A program made the translations under genes and the position numbers. From Photobacterium indicum (GTDB lineage Bacteria > Pseudomonadota > Gammaproteobacteria > Enterobacterales > Vibrionaceae): DNA of 64,000 bases. Numbering within the stretch: position 1 is the stretch's first letter; each line of letters opens with the position of its first letter. The notes under the pieces were generated by a model, which saw nothing but the letters and a program-made list of their open reading frames with translations, was not told the origin of the DNA and made no database searches. Shown piece after piece: positions 26,693 through 36,127 of this stretch. The stretch is taken from positions 434,001 to 498,000 of the forward strand of contig NZ_PYOC01000003.1 of NCBI RefSeq assembly GCF_003026215.1, read 5' to 3'.

Positions 26693-27316
26693 ATGAAACA
26701 GTATTTAAAACCCGCTTTAGCTTTACTATTTACCATGGTCGCTTTAGTGGGTTGCAACGACACTAACAACCCTAAAGAAGGTGATAAGTACACGCAAATA
26801 TCAACGCCGATCTCCGATATGCCGATGGTTGTCGAAGTATTTTCTCTTTCATGCGGGCATTGCCGTAGCATGGAAACCATGTTGCCAGAGATAAAGAAAA
26901 TGGCAGGCGTAGATATAGATAAAGTACATGTGACGTTTAATGAAAGCGCACAGGTCGCAGCTTATATTTTTTATACCGCCTCTATTCAGACAAATGGTAA
27001 GCCTAGTGATAAGCTGATGGAACAATTATTCGCTTACACGCAAGAAACGCCAGAAACGGCAACCGAAGCAGAAAAGAAAGTAATCTTAGAAGAAATCTTT
27101 ACGTCAAATAATCTGCTTAGCCCTTATGGCCTAAGTGAAGAACAACACAAACAAGTGTATAAAAAAATGACGGAAGCTGAGTCTATCGTAGCAAACTCAC
27201 AATTAGCGTCCGTTCCGGCATTTATTGTGAATGGTAAATATATCGTACAAAGCGATGCGCACCAAAGTTTGGACGATATGGCAAACACCATCAAGTATCT
27301 AACAACGCTAAACTAA
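26693..27316 (+). CDS. DsbA-like thioredoxin-fold lipoprotein
   Basis: This 207-residue protein begins with a lipoprotein signal (MKQYLKPALALLFTMVALVGC, lipobox LVGC, Cys 21). Its thioredoxin fold has the active site CGHC at 54-57 (SLSCGHCRSM) and a cis-proline loop SVPAF near residue 180. The helical insertion between the two is typical of DsbA. It should be anchored to a membrane and act as a thiol oxidase or reductase in the periplasm. ATG 26693 was chosen because the signal starts there; the ribosome site is poor. Earlier in-frame codons from 26582 would put an unlikely 37-residue extension before the signal. No DsbB-like partner is nearby. Confidence 0.82.
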   Translation: MKQYLKPALALLFTMVALVGCNDTNNPKEGDKYTQISTPISDMPMVVEVFSLSCGHCRSMETMLPEIKKMAGVDIDKVHVTFNESAQVAAYIFYTASIQTNGKPSDKLMEQLFAYTQETPETATEAEKKVILEEIFTSNNLLSPYGLSEEQHKQVYKKMTEAESIVANSQLASVPAFIVNGKYIVQSDAHQSLDDMANTIKYLTTLN

Positions 27317-27371
27317 TACTGTTATACCTTACTTATAAAGTGACAAGATAACAGTACGTGTTAAAGCACCT

Positions 27372-27402
27372 AAGCCAGCATATTATTGATGCTGGCTTTT
27401 TT
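27372..27402 (+). terminator. Intrinsic terminator after the DsbA-like lipoprotein gene
   Basis: AAGCCAGCAT (27372-27381) pairs with ATGCTGGCTT (27389-27398), followed by T residues. Confidence 0.88.
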
Positions 27403-27857
27403 ACATCTATACACAATGCGAAGAAAATAACCTTCAAACGTCTATACCCTGACACAGTAATACCTACATGAAATCTAATAAATCACCACACATAAAACAC
27501 AGGTACAGCACACACCTAACACATTAATAACACATGAGAGCTACATCACAGTTACTTAACTAGTGACTCAACCATCAATAATAATTAATTAATCCATTGT
27601 TATAAAATAATTATTTTTCACATTTTCATCTAAATAATTCTTTAATTTTAGAAGAATTAACACCTGTGAAACAGATGGCATAGTAGCCATAACATGTTGA
27701 ATTAAAGTTAATAAGTCACCTCTAAATCTCATGAAACCTAAAATTTACATTTTCTTTACAAGATTTTACTTACGCGTGTTGCTTTTTCCGCTTTAAATAG
27801 TTTTACGCATTTGGAGTAAATGCCGTAACAACATGAATATTTAAAGGAATTATAATA
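27403..27857. other. Long AT-rich upstream region of the first porin
   Basis: About 450 bases without a gene precede the porin at 27858. Strongly expressed porin genes often have long upstream regions for OmpR- or ToxR-type control, but I could not identify a specific operator or promoter. An AAAGGAATT ribosome site is present at its right end. Confidence 0.45.
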
Positions 27858-28934
27858 ATGAATAAGAAAATTATCGCATTAGCGGTGGCAGCAGCAGTAG
27901 TTTCAACATCAGCTTCAGCAGCAACTGTGTACCAAGATGGTGCATCTAAAGTGACCATCGGTGGTCGTTTAGCTGTTCGTGCTGAGTATACAGAAAGTGT
28001 GAATGACCAAGACAGTACAACCAAGCTGGAAAACAACAGTTCACGTATTAACTTTGGTTTTGAGCATGAAATGGTTCCAGGCTGGATAGCTGGTGCTAAA
28101 GCAGAATGGGGCTACGATGCACTCGCAAGTGGCAGCCAAGACTTCAGCAACCGTTTAGGCAATGTGTACTTCCTTAACGAGCAAGTGGGTACAATTACAC
28201 TGGGTAAACAATGGTCAACGTACTACGACATCACCGCTTGGACGGATGTGTTCTGGATCTACGGTGGTGAAGCGTCTGGTACGTACGATGGCCGTGCAAA
28301 CAAAGATGGTCACGGTGATTCAGGTACAGGTCGTGCAAATGAGGCATTATCTTACCGTAAATCCATTAATGGCCTAAATATTGGTGTGCAGTACCAATTT
28401 GAAGGCGATGATATCGATGTCGGAACTACTACGACACACCGTGAGTACGGCCTGCAAAGTGCCCTATCGTACGACTTTGATTTCGGTATAAGTCTTGGTG
28501 GTGCATACAGCCTTACAAAGTATGAAGGCCAAGCCGACGATAAAACATGGACATTAGGTGCTTTATACCAGTCAGATATGCTTTATGTTGCGGGCCAATA
28601 CGGTCAGTACGAAAACCACACAAGTGTGAACGGCAACCTTAGCGGTGTAACTAATAAAGCAGGTGTTAGTGGCGTAGCTGAAAATGCGACTGGTTACGAA
28701 TTCATCGCCGCTTATCTAGTTAACGGTGGTGAGTACCAAGTATACGGTGGTTACAACGGTCTAGAAGATGATGACAGTAAAGCAGAATACTCATATGGTC
28801 TAATTGGTGCAGCATGGACACCTGGTAGCATGATTTTCTCGGCTGAATATAAGTTAGGCGTAACAGATAAAGATAACTTAGGTAACGATTCAGGTGCTGA
28901 TCAATTTGCAGTGCTAGCACGTTACAACTTCTAA
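27858..28934 (+). CDS. Outer-membrane general porin (OmpU/OmpL-like)
   Basis: The 358-residue precursor has a signal peptide ending SASA|ATVYQDG (about residue 21). Mature beta-strands have alternating hydrophobic residues, and a C-terminal phenylalanine (LARYNF) serves as the Bam recognition signal. The length and start ATVYQDGASKVTIGGRL fit the Vibrionaceae trimeric porins. A loop with DGRANKDGHGDSGTGRANE probably corresponds to the pore-constricting loop 3. It is followed by a terminator and then a second, diverged porin gene. I cannot tell whether it is OmpU, OmpH or OmpL. Confidence 0.9.
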   Translation: MNKKIIALAVAAAVVSTSASAATVYQDGASKVTIGGRLAVRAEYTESVNDQDSTTKLENNSSRINFGFEHEMVPGWIAGAKAEWGYDALASGSQDFSNRLGNVYFLNEQVGTITLGKQWSTYYDITAWTDVFWIYGGEASGTYDGRANKDGHGDSGTGRANEALSYRKSINGLNIGVQYQFEGDDIDVGTTTTHREYGLQSALSYDFDFGISLGGAYSLTKYEGQADDKTWTLGALYQSDMLYVAGQYGQYENHTSVNGNLSGVTNKAGVSGVAENATGYEFIAAYLVNGGEYQVYGGYNGLEDDDSKAEYSYGLIGAAWTPGSMIFSAEYKLGVTDKDNLGNDSGADQFAVLARYNF

Positions 28935-28977
28935 GCAATAGAAAACCGAATCCACTTTTTATTTTTTGCTTTATTTT

Positions 28978-29001
28978 GGCACTCTTTTGAGTGCCTTTTT
29001 T
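28978..29001 (+). terminator. Intrinsic terminator after the first porin
   Basis: GGCACTC, a TTTT loop, GAGTGCC and six T form a compact rho-independent terminator. Confidence 0.9.
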
Positions 29002-29224
29002 AATTACCAGCCTTTAAATCTAGCTCATCAAACCATTATTTCAAATTATATATGCACAAACCAACCATCACGCACGATAATGCTTATTTCTTAAATATTT
29101 ACGTGATTCTGGTTACCTTTTTATAAACATCCGGACTAGAGTTTATTTCACGAAGTTAATAGCATTTTTTTGCCGTGAACGCTTCGAGGAGTAACAAAAT
29201 TATTCTAGTTAAGGGATGACAAAA

Positions 29225-30241
29225 ATGAATATGAAATTCATTGCCATCGCAGTGGCAGCAGCAACCGTATCAATTCCAGTTTCAGCAGCAACAGTATATC
29301 AAGATGACAACACAGTATTTAATGTAGGAGGTCGAGCAGAGGTTCGCGGTAATATTTCAGATGCAAATAAAACAACTACCAATGACAGTAGCTATAAAGA
29401 TAAATCTCGCGTTCGTTTAACTGTCGATGGCAAACAAACATATAATTCAGACATTACTTTCGTCGGTAAATATGAATTTGAGCTGACAGAAAAAACAGAT
29501 GGCGGCTCTGATGATGTAGCAATGAATACACGTCACTTATATGCTGGTGCAGAAACCAGTTTTGGCGATATTTTTTATGGTCACCAAGTAAATGCCGTAA
29601 CCTACCTTACCGACTGGACGGATGTCGCCGAAACATTCAGTGGCTACACCAACGAGTATAACGTGGCAACAGCTGACCGAGCTAAAAATATGCTCCGTTA
29701 CGCGACAACCACCAGCTACGGCTTAACATTCCAAGTTGACGGCAATTTTAATTCAGATAGCCAAAGTGATGGTTATGGTGCGATTGTTGCCTATGAACTA
29801 CCTATCGGGTTAGAACTCGGAGCAGGTTATGCGGCAAGTGATCAAACACATAAAACTGATGTTTATATATTAAATGATACTGACAAATCTGATACTTACC
29901 TACTAGCCGCTAAATATGCCAATGATGGGATCTGGCTGGCAGCCATGTACCAAGGAGGAAACATTTCAAGAGGACTAATTAAAGACTCTGACTTTGATGC
30001 TGTAGACCTGTACGCAGGTTACTCATTTGGCGATAACACCGTCAACATGACATATAATTACTATTCAGCCGATGACATTACCGCGTTAGAAATCGACTTC
30101 ATTGGTATTGAATATGCGCGCTATATGGGCAATGTTGCTCTCTTTGGCAGCTATAAGTTCAATTTACTTGATGAAGGTGAAGGTGGCGATGGAGATAATG
30201 ATGAAGATGAATTACAGCTTGGTTTACGCTACGGCTTCTAA
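29225..30241 (+). CDS. Second outer-membrane porin, diverged tandem copy
   Basis: This 338-residue porin precursor has a signal peptide ending VSAATVYQDDN, acidic surface loops and a terminal phenylalanine (LRYGF). I prefer ATG 29225, because AAGGG at 29211-29215 is nine bases upstream; the ATG at 29216 directly abuts that site. It resembles the preceding porin at the N terminus (ATVYQD ... GGR.EVR) but has diverged along most of its length. An acidic run near the C terminus (DEGEGGDGDNDEDE) is notable and may bind cations. It has its own promoter region and terminator. Confidence 0.87.
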   Translation: MNMKFIAIAVAAATVSIPVSAATVYQDDNTVFNVGGRAEVRGNISDANKTTTNDSSYKDKSRVRLTVDGKQTYNSDITFVGKYEFELTEKTDGGSDDVAMNTRHLYAGAETSFGDIFYGHQVNAVTYLTDWTDVAETFSGYTNEYNVATADRAKNMLRYATTTSYGLTFQVDGNFNSDSQSDGYGAIVAYELPIGLELGAGYAASDQTHKTDVYILNDTDKSDTYLLAAKYANDGIWLAAMYQGGNISRGLIKDSDFDAVDLYAGYSFGDNTVNMTYNYYSADDITALEIDFIGIEYARYMGNVALFGSYKFNLLDEGEGGDGDNDEDELQLGLRYGF

Positions 30242-30304
30242 GACTGTTTTATTTAACTACAAAATTTAAGTCCTGCTCTGCTACATTGAGTCATATGTCA
30301 CAAT

Positions 30305-30331
30305 AAAAGCACTCACACTGAGTGCTTTTTT
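30305..30331 (+). terminator. Intrinsic terminator after the second porin
   Basis: AAAAGCACTCA pairs with TGAGTGCTTTT around a CAC loop and continues into T residues. Confidence 0.9.
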
Positions 30332-30486
30332 AATCTGTTTTATCTCGTCTGAATATTATATTTTTTGTTTCAAAAAACTCTTCTAATCACACCTTTTCCT
30401 CTCGACATTCTGTATTATTCCCTCTGCCATTTATCGGCAAGGCACAGTTATCAAACAATGAAAAAACAAGGCCGATCGTTTCATGT

Positions 30487-30550
30487 AACACTATACTTAC
30501 AATCGCAGATATAGTGGCTGTCAAGACTAGAAGATCATCATATATTGTGT
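30487..30550 (+). promoter_or_regulatory. Possible NrdR-box region upstream of the ribonucleotide reductase
   Basis: The 350-base gap before the nrdJ genes holds AACACTATACTTAC (30487-30500), GATATAGTG (30508-30516) and TATATTGTGT (30541-30550). They resemble halves of the NrdR consensus (ACAC-AT-rich-GTGT), and the last two are about three helical turns apart. NrdR is the usual repressor of nrd operons. The match is loose. No cobalamin riboswitch motif is visible in this leader. Confidence 0.35.
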
Positions 30551-30679
30551 TTTCATCTGTCGCCTCAACATAAGATACAACCACGTATTGGCTCTTAAAC
30601 ACACATAATGCAGTCTGGATGACGCATTAAACTGTGTCTGTTGTGCTTGAATTACAACAAACATAAAGGTGCATTCATA

Positions 30680-32830
30680 ATGGCGAAAACCTCAACAGCT
30701 TCTGAAGTATCTCAAGCAATCGATATTGCATACCAATCTACCTCTATGGAGATCTGGGACAGTAAATATCGTCTCAAGACTAAGCATGGAATCGCTATTG
30801 ATGAGACTGTGGATGATACCTTCAAACGTGTTGCTCGCGCGTTAGCTGATTTAGAAAAAGATAAAGTCAAAGAACATTGGTACAACGAATTCTTGTGGGC
30901 ACTGCGTAACGGTGCTATCCCTGCTGGTCGTATCACCTCTAATGCAGGTGCTTTTGAACACAAGCCTGCTACCTCGACCATTAACTGTACAGTATCAGGT
31001 ACTATCGAAGATTCGATGGATGATATTTTAGGTAAGGTTCACGAAGCGGGTCTTACCTTAAAAGCAGGTTGTGGCATTGGATATGATTTCTCGACACTTC
31101 GCCCACGTGGTGCTTTTGTAGCTGGTGCAGGTGCTTATACGTCTGGTCCACTGTCTTTCATGGATATCTATGACAAGATGTGTTTCACCGTGTCTTCAGC
31201 AGGTGGTCGTCGTGGTGCGCAAATGGGCACCATGGATATCCGCCATCCAGACATTATCGATTTCATTCGTGCTAAGCGCGAAGATGGTCGCCTACGCCAA
31301 TTCAACTTATCACTTTTAATTTCTGAAGAATTTGTTCAAGCTGTTAAGAACGATGAAGACTGGAGCCTTGTCTTTCCGATAACAGTAAAAGAAGCGAAGC
31401 AAGATAACCTCGACCTACATACTGATTCTTCAATCACGTGGACAGATTGGCCGCTGACTGAAAGTTTAGTGGAAGACAAAGACGGTCGAGTTGCATGTAA
31501 AATCTACCGCACCTTGCCTGCACGCAAGTTATGGAACGTTATCATGACGTCAACCTATGACTATGCTGAACCAGGATTCATTCTGATTGATAAAGTAAAC
31601 CAGATGAACAACAACTGGTTCTGTGAAGAGATCCGTGCCACTAACCCTTGCGGTGAACAACCTCTACCACCTTATGGCGCGTGTCTTTTAGGTTCTATTA
31701 ACCTAACAAAATTTGTCCGCGACCCATTTACGGATACCGCTGCATTTGATTGGGATGGTTTCCGTCGTGTAGTGGCTACTTTCACACGCATGCTAGATAA
31801 CGTTGTAGAAATCAATCAGCTACCACTTGAAAAGCAACGTCATGAAATTATGCATAAACGTCGCCACGGTATGGGTTTCTTAGGGCTTGGCTCTACAACA
31901 ACCATGCTAAAGCATAAGTACGGTAGCGCAGCATCGATTGCCTTTACAGAGCAAGTGGCACAAGAGCTTGCGATAACGGGTTGGAAAGAAGCCCTAAGCC
32001 TTGCCAAAGAAAAAGGCGCAGCGCCAGTCATGGAGCAAGAATTTACCATTACCGCCAAAATGATACGTCAGCGCCCAGAAATGGCAGATGATGGCATCAA
32101 GGTAGGTGATAAAATAAAAGGTAAAGTACTGCATGCCAAGTACAGCCGCTACATGCAGCAAGTTGCTGAAATTGAACCTGAGCTGATAGAAGCATTATCA
32201 ACAGTTGGGGCACGTTTCACCCACCATAGTTCCATTGCGCCAACGGGTACTATTTCATTGTCCTTAGCGAATAACGCAAGTAACGGTATTGAGCCAAGCT
32301 TTGCCCATCACTACAGCCGTAATGTTATCGTTACCGGTAAAAAAACAAAAGAAAGTGTTGATGTATATAGCTTTGAGTTGCTTGCCTATCGCGAGCTAGT
32401 GAATAGCAAAGCAATGCCATACAGCACAGATGAAGAAACTCAGCTGCCAGAATATTTCATTACCGCAGATGATATTACACCAAGCCAACATGTAGATGTT
32501 CAAGCAGCAGCTCAACGCTGGATTGATTCTTCAATTTCCAAAACCGCCAATATACCAACAGACTTCCCTTTCGAAGACTTTCAAGACATTTACATGAATG
32601 CCTACGATAAAGGTTTGAAAGGTTGTACTACTTTCCGCTTCAATCCTGAAGTATTCCAAGGTGTACTCGTAAAAGAGAGCGACCTTGAAAATACAACGTA
32701 CGTTTTCAACTTAGAAGACGGTTCAACAATTGAAGCTAAGGGTAACGAAGAGATTGAATACGACGGTGAAACACACACCGCAGCCAATCTTTACGATGCG
32801 CTTAAAGAAGGTTACTACGGTAAGTATTAA
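30680..32830 (+). CDS. nrdJ: Class II (adenosylcobalamin-dependent) ribonucleotide reductase, large subunit NrdJa
   Basis: The 716-residue enzyme reduces ribonucleotides to deoxyribonucleotides using a thiyl radical made from coenzyme B12, so it works with or without oxygen. Seen: the first redox cysteine in TSTINCTVSG (Cys 103), the finger-loop motif NPCGEQ (322-327, thiyl Cys 324), and APTGTISL at the phosphate site. The Cys-rich C-terminal tail found in one-chain enzymes is absent and is supplied by the next gene 20 bases downstream. This is the split NrdJa/NrdJb form known from Pseudomonas. ATG 30680 follows AAAGGTG; an earlier in-frame start at 30641 has no ribosome site. Confidence 0.92.
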   Translation: MAKTSTASEVSQAIDIAYQSTSMEIWDSKYRLKTKHGIAIDETVDDTFKRVARALADLEKDKVKEHWYNEFLWALRNGAIPAGRITSNAGAFEHKPATSTINCTVSGTIEDSMDDILGKVHEAGLTLKAGCGIGYDFSTLRPRGAFVAGAGAYTSGPLSFMDIYDKMCFTVSSAGGRRGAQMGTMDIRHPDIIDFIRAKREDGRLRQFNLSLLISEEFVQAVKNDEDWSLVFPITVKEAKQDNLDLHTDSSITWTDWPLTESLVEDKDGRVACKIYRTLPARKLWNVIMTSTYDYAEPGFILIDKVNQMNNNWFCEEIRATNPCGEQPLPPYGACLLGSINLTKFVRDPFTDTAAFDWDGFRRVVATFTRMLDNVVEINQLPLEKQRHEIMHKRRHGMGFLGLGSTTTMLKHKYGSAASIAFTEQVAQELAITGWKEALSLAKEKGAAPVMEQEFTITAKMIRQRPEMADDGIKVGDKIKGKVLHAKYSRYMQQVAEIEPELIEALSTVGARFTHHSSIAPTGTISLSLANNASNGIEPSFAHHYSRNVIVTGKKTKESVDVYSFELLAYRELVNSKAMPYSTDEETQLPEYFITADDITPSQHVDVQAAAQRWIDSSISKTANIPTDFPFEDFQDIYMNAYDKGLKGCTTFRFNPEVFQGVLVKESDLENTTYVFNLEDGSTIEAKGNEEIEYDGETHTAANLYDALKEGYYGKY

Positions 32831-32850
32831 GTTAGAAAGGTTATACACTC

Positions 32851-33558
32851 ATGGTTCAGAAAATTAGCAGTAAAATCGTTGGCTTTAAAGTTAAAAGCCA
32901 AGAGCCAGAAGTACAGGCAGAGCCAGTACAACCTGAAGAGATTGTTGAGTACATGCATGAAAACATGCCTCGACCTGACATTCTTTTAGGCACAACCTAC
33001 AAGCTGAAAACGCCAGAGCACATCTCTGAACATTCTTTGTTTATTACCATCAATGATGTGGTTTTAAATGAAGGCACAGAGCATGAAGTACGTCGCCCAT
33101 TCGAGGTTTTCATTAACTCAAAAAGCTTAGAGCACTATCAGTGGATTGTTGCTCTAACACGTATTATGTCCGCTGTATTCCGTAAAGGTGGAGACTGTAC
33201 TTTTTTAGTGGAAGAGTTACGTTCAGTGTTCGATCCAAAAGGCGGTTACTGGAATAAAGGCAAATATGTACCTTCTTTAATTGCTGAGATCGGTAATATT
33301 ATCGAACAGCACTTAACGAAAATTGGCATGATGGGTGTGCCTGAAGTGGATGTACACCAAAAAGCATTTTTAGACGCTAAAAAAGCAGAGCTTGCAGGCA
33401 AAGTAGCTGAAGAGAAAATTGCAGAAGACGCTGAATCTGAAAGTAACGGCAGTTTTCCGCCAAGTGCTACCTTGTGCTACAAGTGCCACACTAAAGCGAT
33501 GATAATCAAGGATGGTTGCCAGACTTGCTTAAATTGCGGCGACTCTAAATGCGGTTAA
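32851..33558 (+). CDS. Class II ribonucleotide reductase, C-terminal subunit NrdJb
   Basis: This 235-residue protein corresponds to the C-terminal part of one-chain NrdJ enzymes and resembles Pseudomonas NrdJb, with a TSCPD-type domain in the middle (about residues 45-160). A Glu/Ala-rich linker leads to a tail with six cysteines at 209, 212, 223, 226, 229 and 234, arranged CxxC...CxxCxxC...C. Such tails bind zinc and swing in to re-reduce the active-site disulfide of NrdJa. It is cotranscribed with nrdJa and ends before a strong terminator. Confidence 0.87.
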   Translation: MVQKISSKIVGFKVKSQEPEVQAEPVQPEEIVEYMHENMPRPDILLGTTYKLKTPEHISEHSLFITINDVVLNEGTEHEVRRPFEVFINSKSLEHYQWIVALTRIMSAVFRKGGDCTFLVEELRSVFDPKGGYWNKGKYVPSLIAEIGNIIEQHLTKIGMMGVPEVDVHQKAFLDAKKAELAGKVAEEKIAEDAESESNGSFPPSATLCYKCHTKAMIIKDGCQTCLNCGDSKCG

Positions 33559-33595
33559 TATACTTAATCGTATTATAAGAAATAATCACTACACT

Positions 33596-33619
33596 AAAGG
33601 GGCCTACGCCCCTTTTTTT
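33596..33619 (+). terminator. Intrinsic terminator after nrdJab
   Basis: AAAGGGGC, a CTAC loop and GCCCCTTT, continuing into a T run, form a strong rho-independent terminator. Confidence 0.92.
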
Positions 33620-34072
33620 ATCTATCATTATAATTCATCCCTTTCAACGCTAATCCCCAGCCAACCGCCATGGCGCAACACAAACAAAACAGAGATGCAA
33701 CACAGCCATAACCATTGCTGTCTTTATCTTGGTTAACTGCACAATTATCAGCCTAGGCACTTAAATGTATGATAAATATGCGCTATTAATATGAATTATA
33801 GATATAGTAAGCGAGATGTTATTGATTAATAAAACAATTAAACTGACTTATCTAATAATGATAAAAACATAAATAATATAGGCCGTCAGTTCATTAATTG
33901 AAAAGCCGATACACCAGCTGTAGGCATCAACTCCCTATTCACTCCTTTCACATAAGTGAAATCTGTCCTTACCGAGTTCCTCTTCACTACCCCTGGCGCA
34001 GACTTTTTTACCGATTTTTTCGGAGAATAACTATCGCAACGATTTTGTTTCATAAAAGCTAGGAGACTCACT
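33620..34072. other. Intergenic region upstream of yidE
   Basis: This is a 450-base AT-rich spacer. A short minus-strand frame near 33645-33760 encodes a hydrophobic Cys-rich stretch but has no start codon, so I do not call it. No operator or RNA is recognised; AGGAG at 34061 serves the next gene. Confidence 0.45.
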
Positions 34073-35731
34073 ATGAGTGATATTGCACTATCTATCAGCA
34101 TATTAGCGCTGGTTGCAGTGCTGGGCTTATGGATTGGGAATTGGCGTATTTGTGGTGTTGGATTAGGGATTGGCGGGGTGCTGTTTGGCGGCATTTTTGT
34201 TGGTCACTTTACTGACTCATGGGGCGTTGCTCTCGATTCACATACCCTGCACTTTATACAAGAATTCGGGTTAATACTGTTTGTGTATACAATTGGTATT
34301 CAAGTAGGACCCGGATTCTTTGCTTCACTACGAAGTTCTGGTCTTAAACTCAACGCCTTTGCTGCATTAATCGTTTTACTAGGCTGCATTGTTGCTATCG
34401 GCTTATATAAAATATTTGATGTTCCTTTACCTGTTATTCTCGGTATTTTCTCGGGAGCCGTCACCAATACCCCATCGCTTGGTGCTGGTCAGCAGATACT
34501 CACTGAACTTGGTGCACAAGAGGGTATGCTTGACCTAACAGGCATGGGCTATGCCGTTGCGTACCCTTTTGGTATTTGTGGGATTTTATTAACCATGTGG
34601 ATTTTACGTCTGGCCTTTCATGTCAATGTTGACAAAGAAGCGGAAGAGTTTGAAGTTCAGAACGGTCATAAAAAACAAAACTTACACACCCTTAACGTTG
34701 CTATTCGTAATCCCAACTTAAACGGTTTGCAGCTTAAAGATGTACCAGCATTAACTGAGGGTGACATTGTTTGTTCACGCTTAAAACGAGGCGAGAAATT
34801 GCATGTTCCCCGCCCTGATACGCGAATTGAAACAAATGACTTGCTTCACTTAGTCGGCGCTAAACACGCCCTCGAAAAAGCACGATTAGTGATTGGTGAA
34901 GTTGTAGATGCATCACTATCAACCCGAGGTACAGATCTAAGGGTTCAGCGATTAGTGGTAACCAATGAAATCGTTTTGGGCAAAAAAATTAGCCACCTTG
35001 ATCTCAAAGAAAAATATGACGTTGTGGTATCGCGCTTAAACCGAGCAGGTGTTGAATTAGTACCGACAAGCCAAACGACATTACAATTTGGTGATATTTT
35101 AAACCTTGTTGGGCGCCAAGAAGCCATCGAATCTGTTAGTGGTATTGTGGGTAATGCCCATCAAAAATTACAACAGGTACAAATGCTGCCAGTATTTGTG
35201 GGTATTGGTTTAGGGGTTTTATTGGGGTCGATTCCTTTCTATTTACCGGGGTTTCCAGCCGCAATTAAACTTGGCTTAGCAGGTGGACCGTTACTTGTCG
35301 CACTCATACTTGCTCGTATAGGCAGTATTGGTAAGTTATATTGGTTTATGCCACCCAGTGCTAACTTGGCATTACGAGAAATAGGGATTGTGTTATTTCT
35401 TGCTGTCGTTGGGCTAAAGTCTGGTGGTGGCTTTGTTGATACACTCATAAACGGTGACGGTTTAAGTTGGATGGGCTACGGTATTGTTATCACCTTAGTG
35501 CCTCTTCTTACTGTCGGCTTTTTAGCACGTATTGTGGGGCAGCTTAATTACCTTACTATCTGTGGCATGCTTGCGGGTTCGATGACCGATCCACCAGCTC
35601 TTGCTTTTGCCAATGGCTTACATCCAACAAGTGGGGCTTCAGCGCTATCGTACGCAACAGTCTATCCATTAGTGATGTGTTTAAGAATATTATCACCACA
35701 AATACTCGCCTTATTATTATGGGCAGTTTAA
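34073..35731 (+). CDS. yidE: YidE/AspT-family putative transporter with TrkA-C domains
   Basis: The 552-residue protein has the layout of the AAEx family: five N-terminal membrane helices with [15 protein letters not shown], two cytoplasmic TrkA-C (RCK_C) domains at about residues 205-290 and 295-380, then five C-terminal helices containing the matching [13 protein letters not shown]. The two TxxPSL/TDPPAL motifs are the internal repeat of the transporter fold. E. coli YidE has nearly the same length (553). Characterised relatives exchange aspartate for alanine (AspT) or succinate; the substrate of YidE itself is not known. AGGAG precedes ATG 34073. Confidence 0.88.
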   Translation: MSDIALSISILALVAVLGLWIGNWRICGVGLGIGGVLFGGIFVGHFTDSWGVALDSHTLHFIQEFGLILFVYTIGIQVGPGFFASLRSSGLKLNAFAALIVLLGCIVAIGLYKIFDVPLPVILGIFSGAVTNTPSLGAGQQILTELGAQEGMLDLTGMGYAVAYPFGICGILLTMWILRLAFHVNVDKEAEEFEVQNGHKKQNLHTLNVAIRNPNLNGLQLKDVPALTEGDIVCSRLKRGEKLHVPRPDTRIETNDLLHLVGAKHALEKARLVIGEVVDASLSTRGTDLRVQRLVVTNEIVLGKKISHLDLKEKYDVVVSRLNRAGVELVPTSQTTLQFGDILNLVGRQEAIESVSGIVGNAHQKLQQVQMLPVFVGIGLGVLLGSIPFYLPGFPAAIKLGLAGGPLLVALILARIGSIGKLYWFMPPSANLALREIGIVLFLAVVGLKSGGGFVDTLINGDGLSWMGYGIVITLVPLLTVGFLARIVGQLNYLTICGMLAGSMTDPPALAFANGLHPTSGASALSYATVYPLVMCLRILSPQILALLLWAV

Positions 35732-35770
35732 TGCATATTAAATAAATCATTTAAACCAAGATGCCTCAAT

Positions 35771-35797
35771 ATAAAAGCCACAATACGTGGCTTTTAT
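35771..35797. terminator. Terminator after yidE
   Basis: ATAAAAGCCAC (35771-35781) pairs with GTGGCTTTTAT (35787-35797) around AATAC. Confidence 0.78.
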
Positions 35798-36127
35798 ACT
35801 TTTATTGCAATACAGAAGCTAATTTGAATATTTATTTGTATTTTAATTTAAACATTAACCTAATTGTAATTTTTTCATAAGCAGAAGCAGAATCACGTTT
35901 TTAATAGGAAGTAAATATTACTGAAGAGACATAATGTATTGACTGCCTAATTAAGCGCATATAAATACTCGAATTTACAGGCATCAGAATAACCACACAT
36001 ATAAAATGGCTATCATAAAAACAGTATTAAACAGTAAACTTTCAACACGCCCTGCCGACATAGATTAAAGATATAGAAGAGAGCAAAACCATTATAAATA
36101 CAAATATGAAACAGGGTCCATATAATT
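35798..36127. other. Intergenic region upstream of the chemoreceptor gene
   Basis: This AT-rich stretch of 330 bases shows no gene or recognisable operator. It must include the chemoreceptor promoter. The ribosome site before ATG 36128 is poor (AGGGTC about 12 bases upstream). Confidence 0.45.

Noticed and set aside
30332..30679. Cobalamin riboswitch upstream of the B12-dependent ribonucleotide reductase
   Set aside because: No B12-box-like consensus or extended helical leader is visible on either strand.
33640..33765. Minus-strand hydrophobic, Cys-rich frame (CVASLFCLCCAMAVGWGL) after the nrdJ terminator
   Set aside because: No ATG, GTG or TTG start follows the preceding in-frame stop at a useful position, and there is no ribosome site. 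It would need a frameshift or alternative start to be real.
33886..34194. Minus-strand frame overlapping the start of yidE
   Set aside because: Its codons are the complement of the yidE N terminus and its upstream region; composition (Pro/Ser/Thr runs) is not protein-like.
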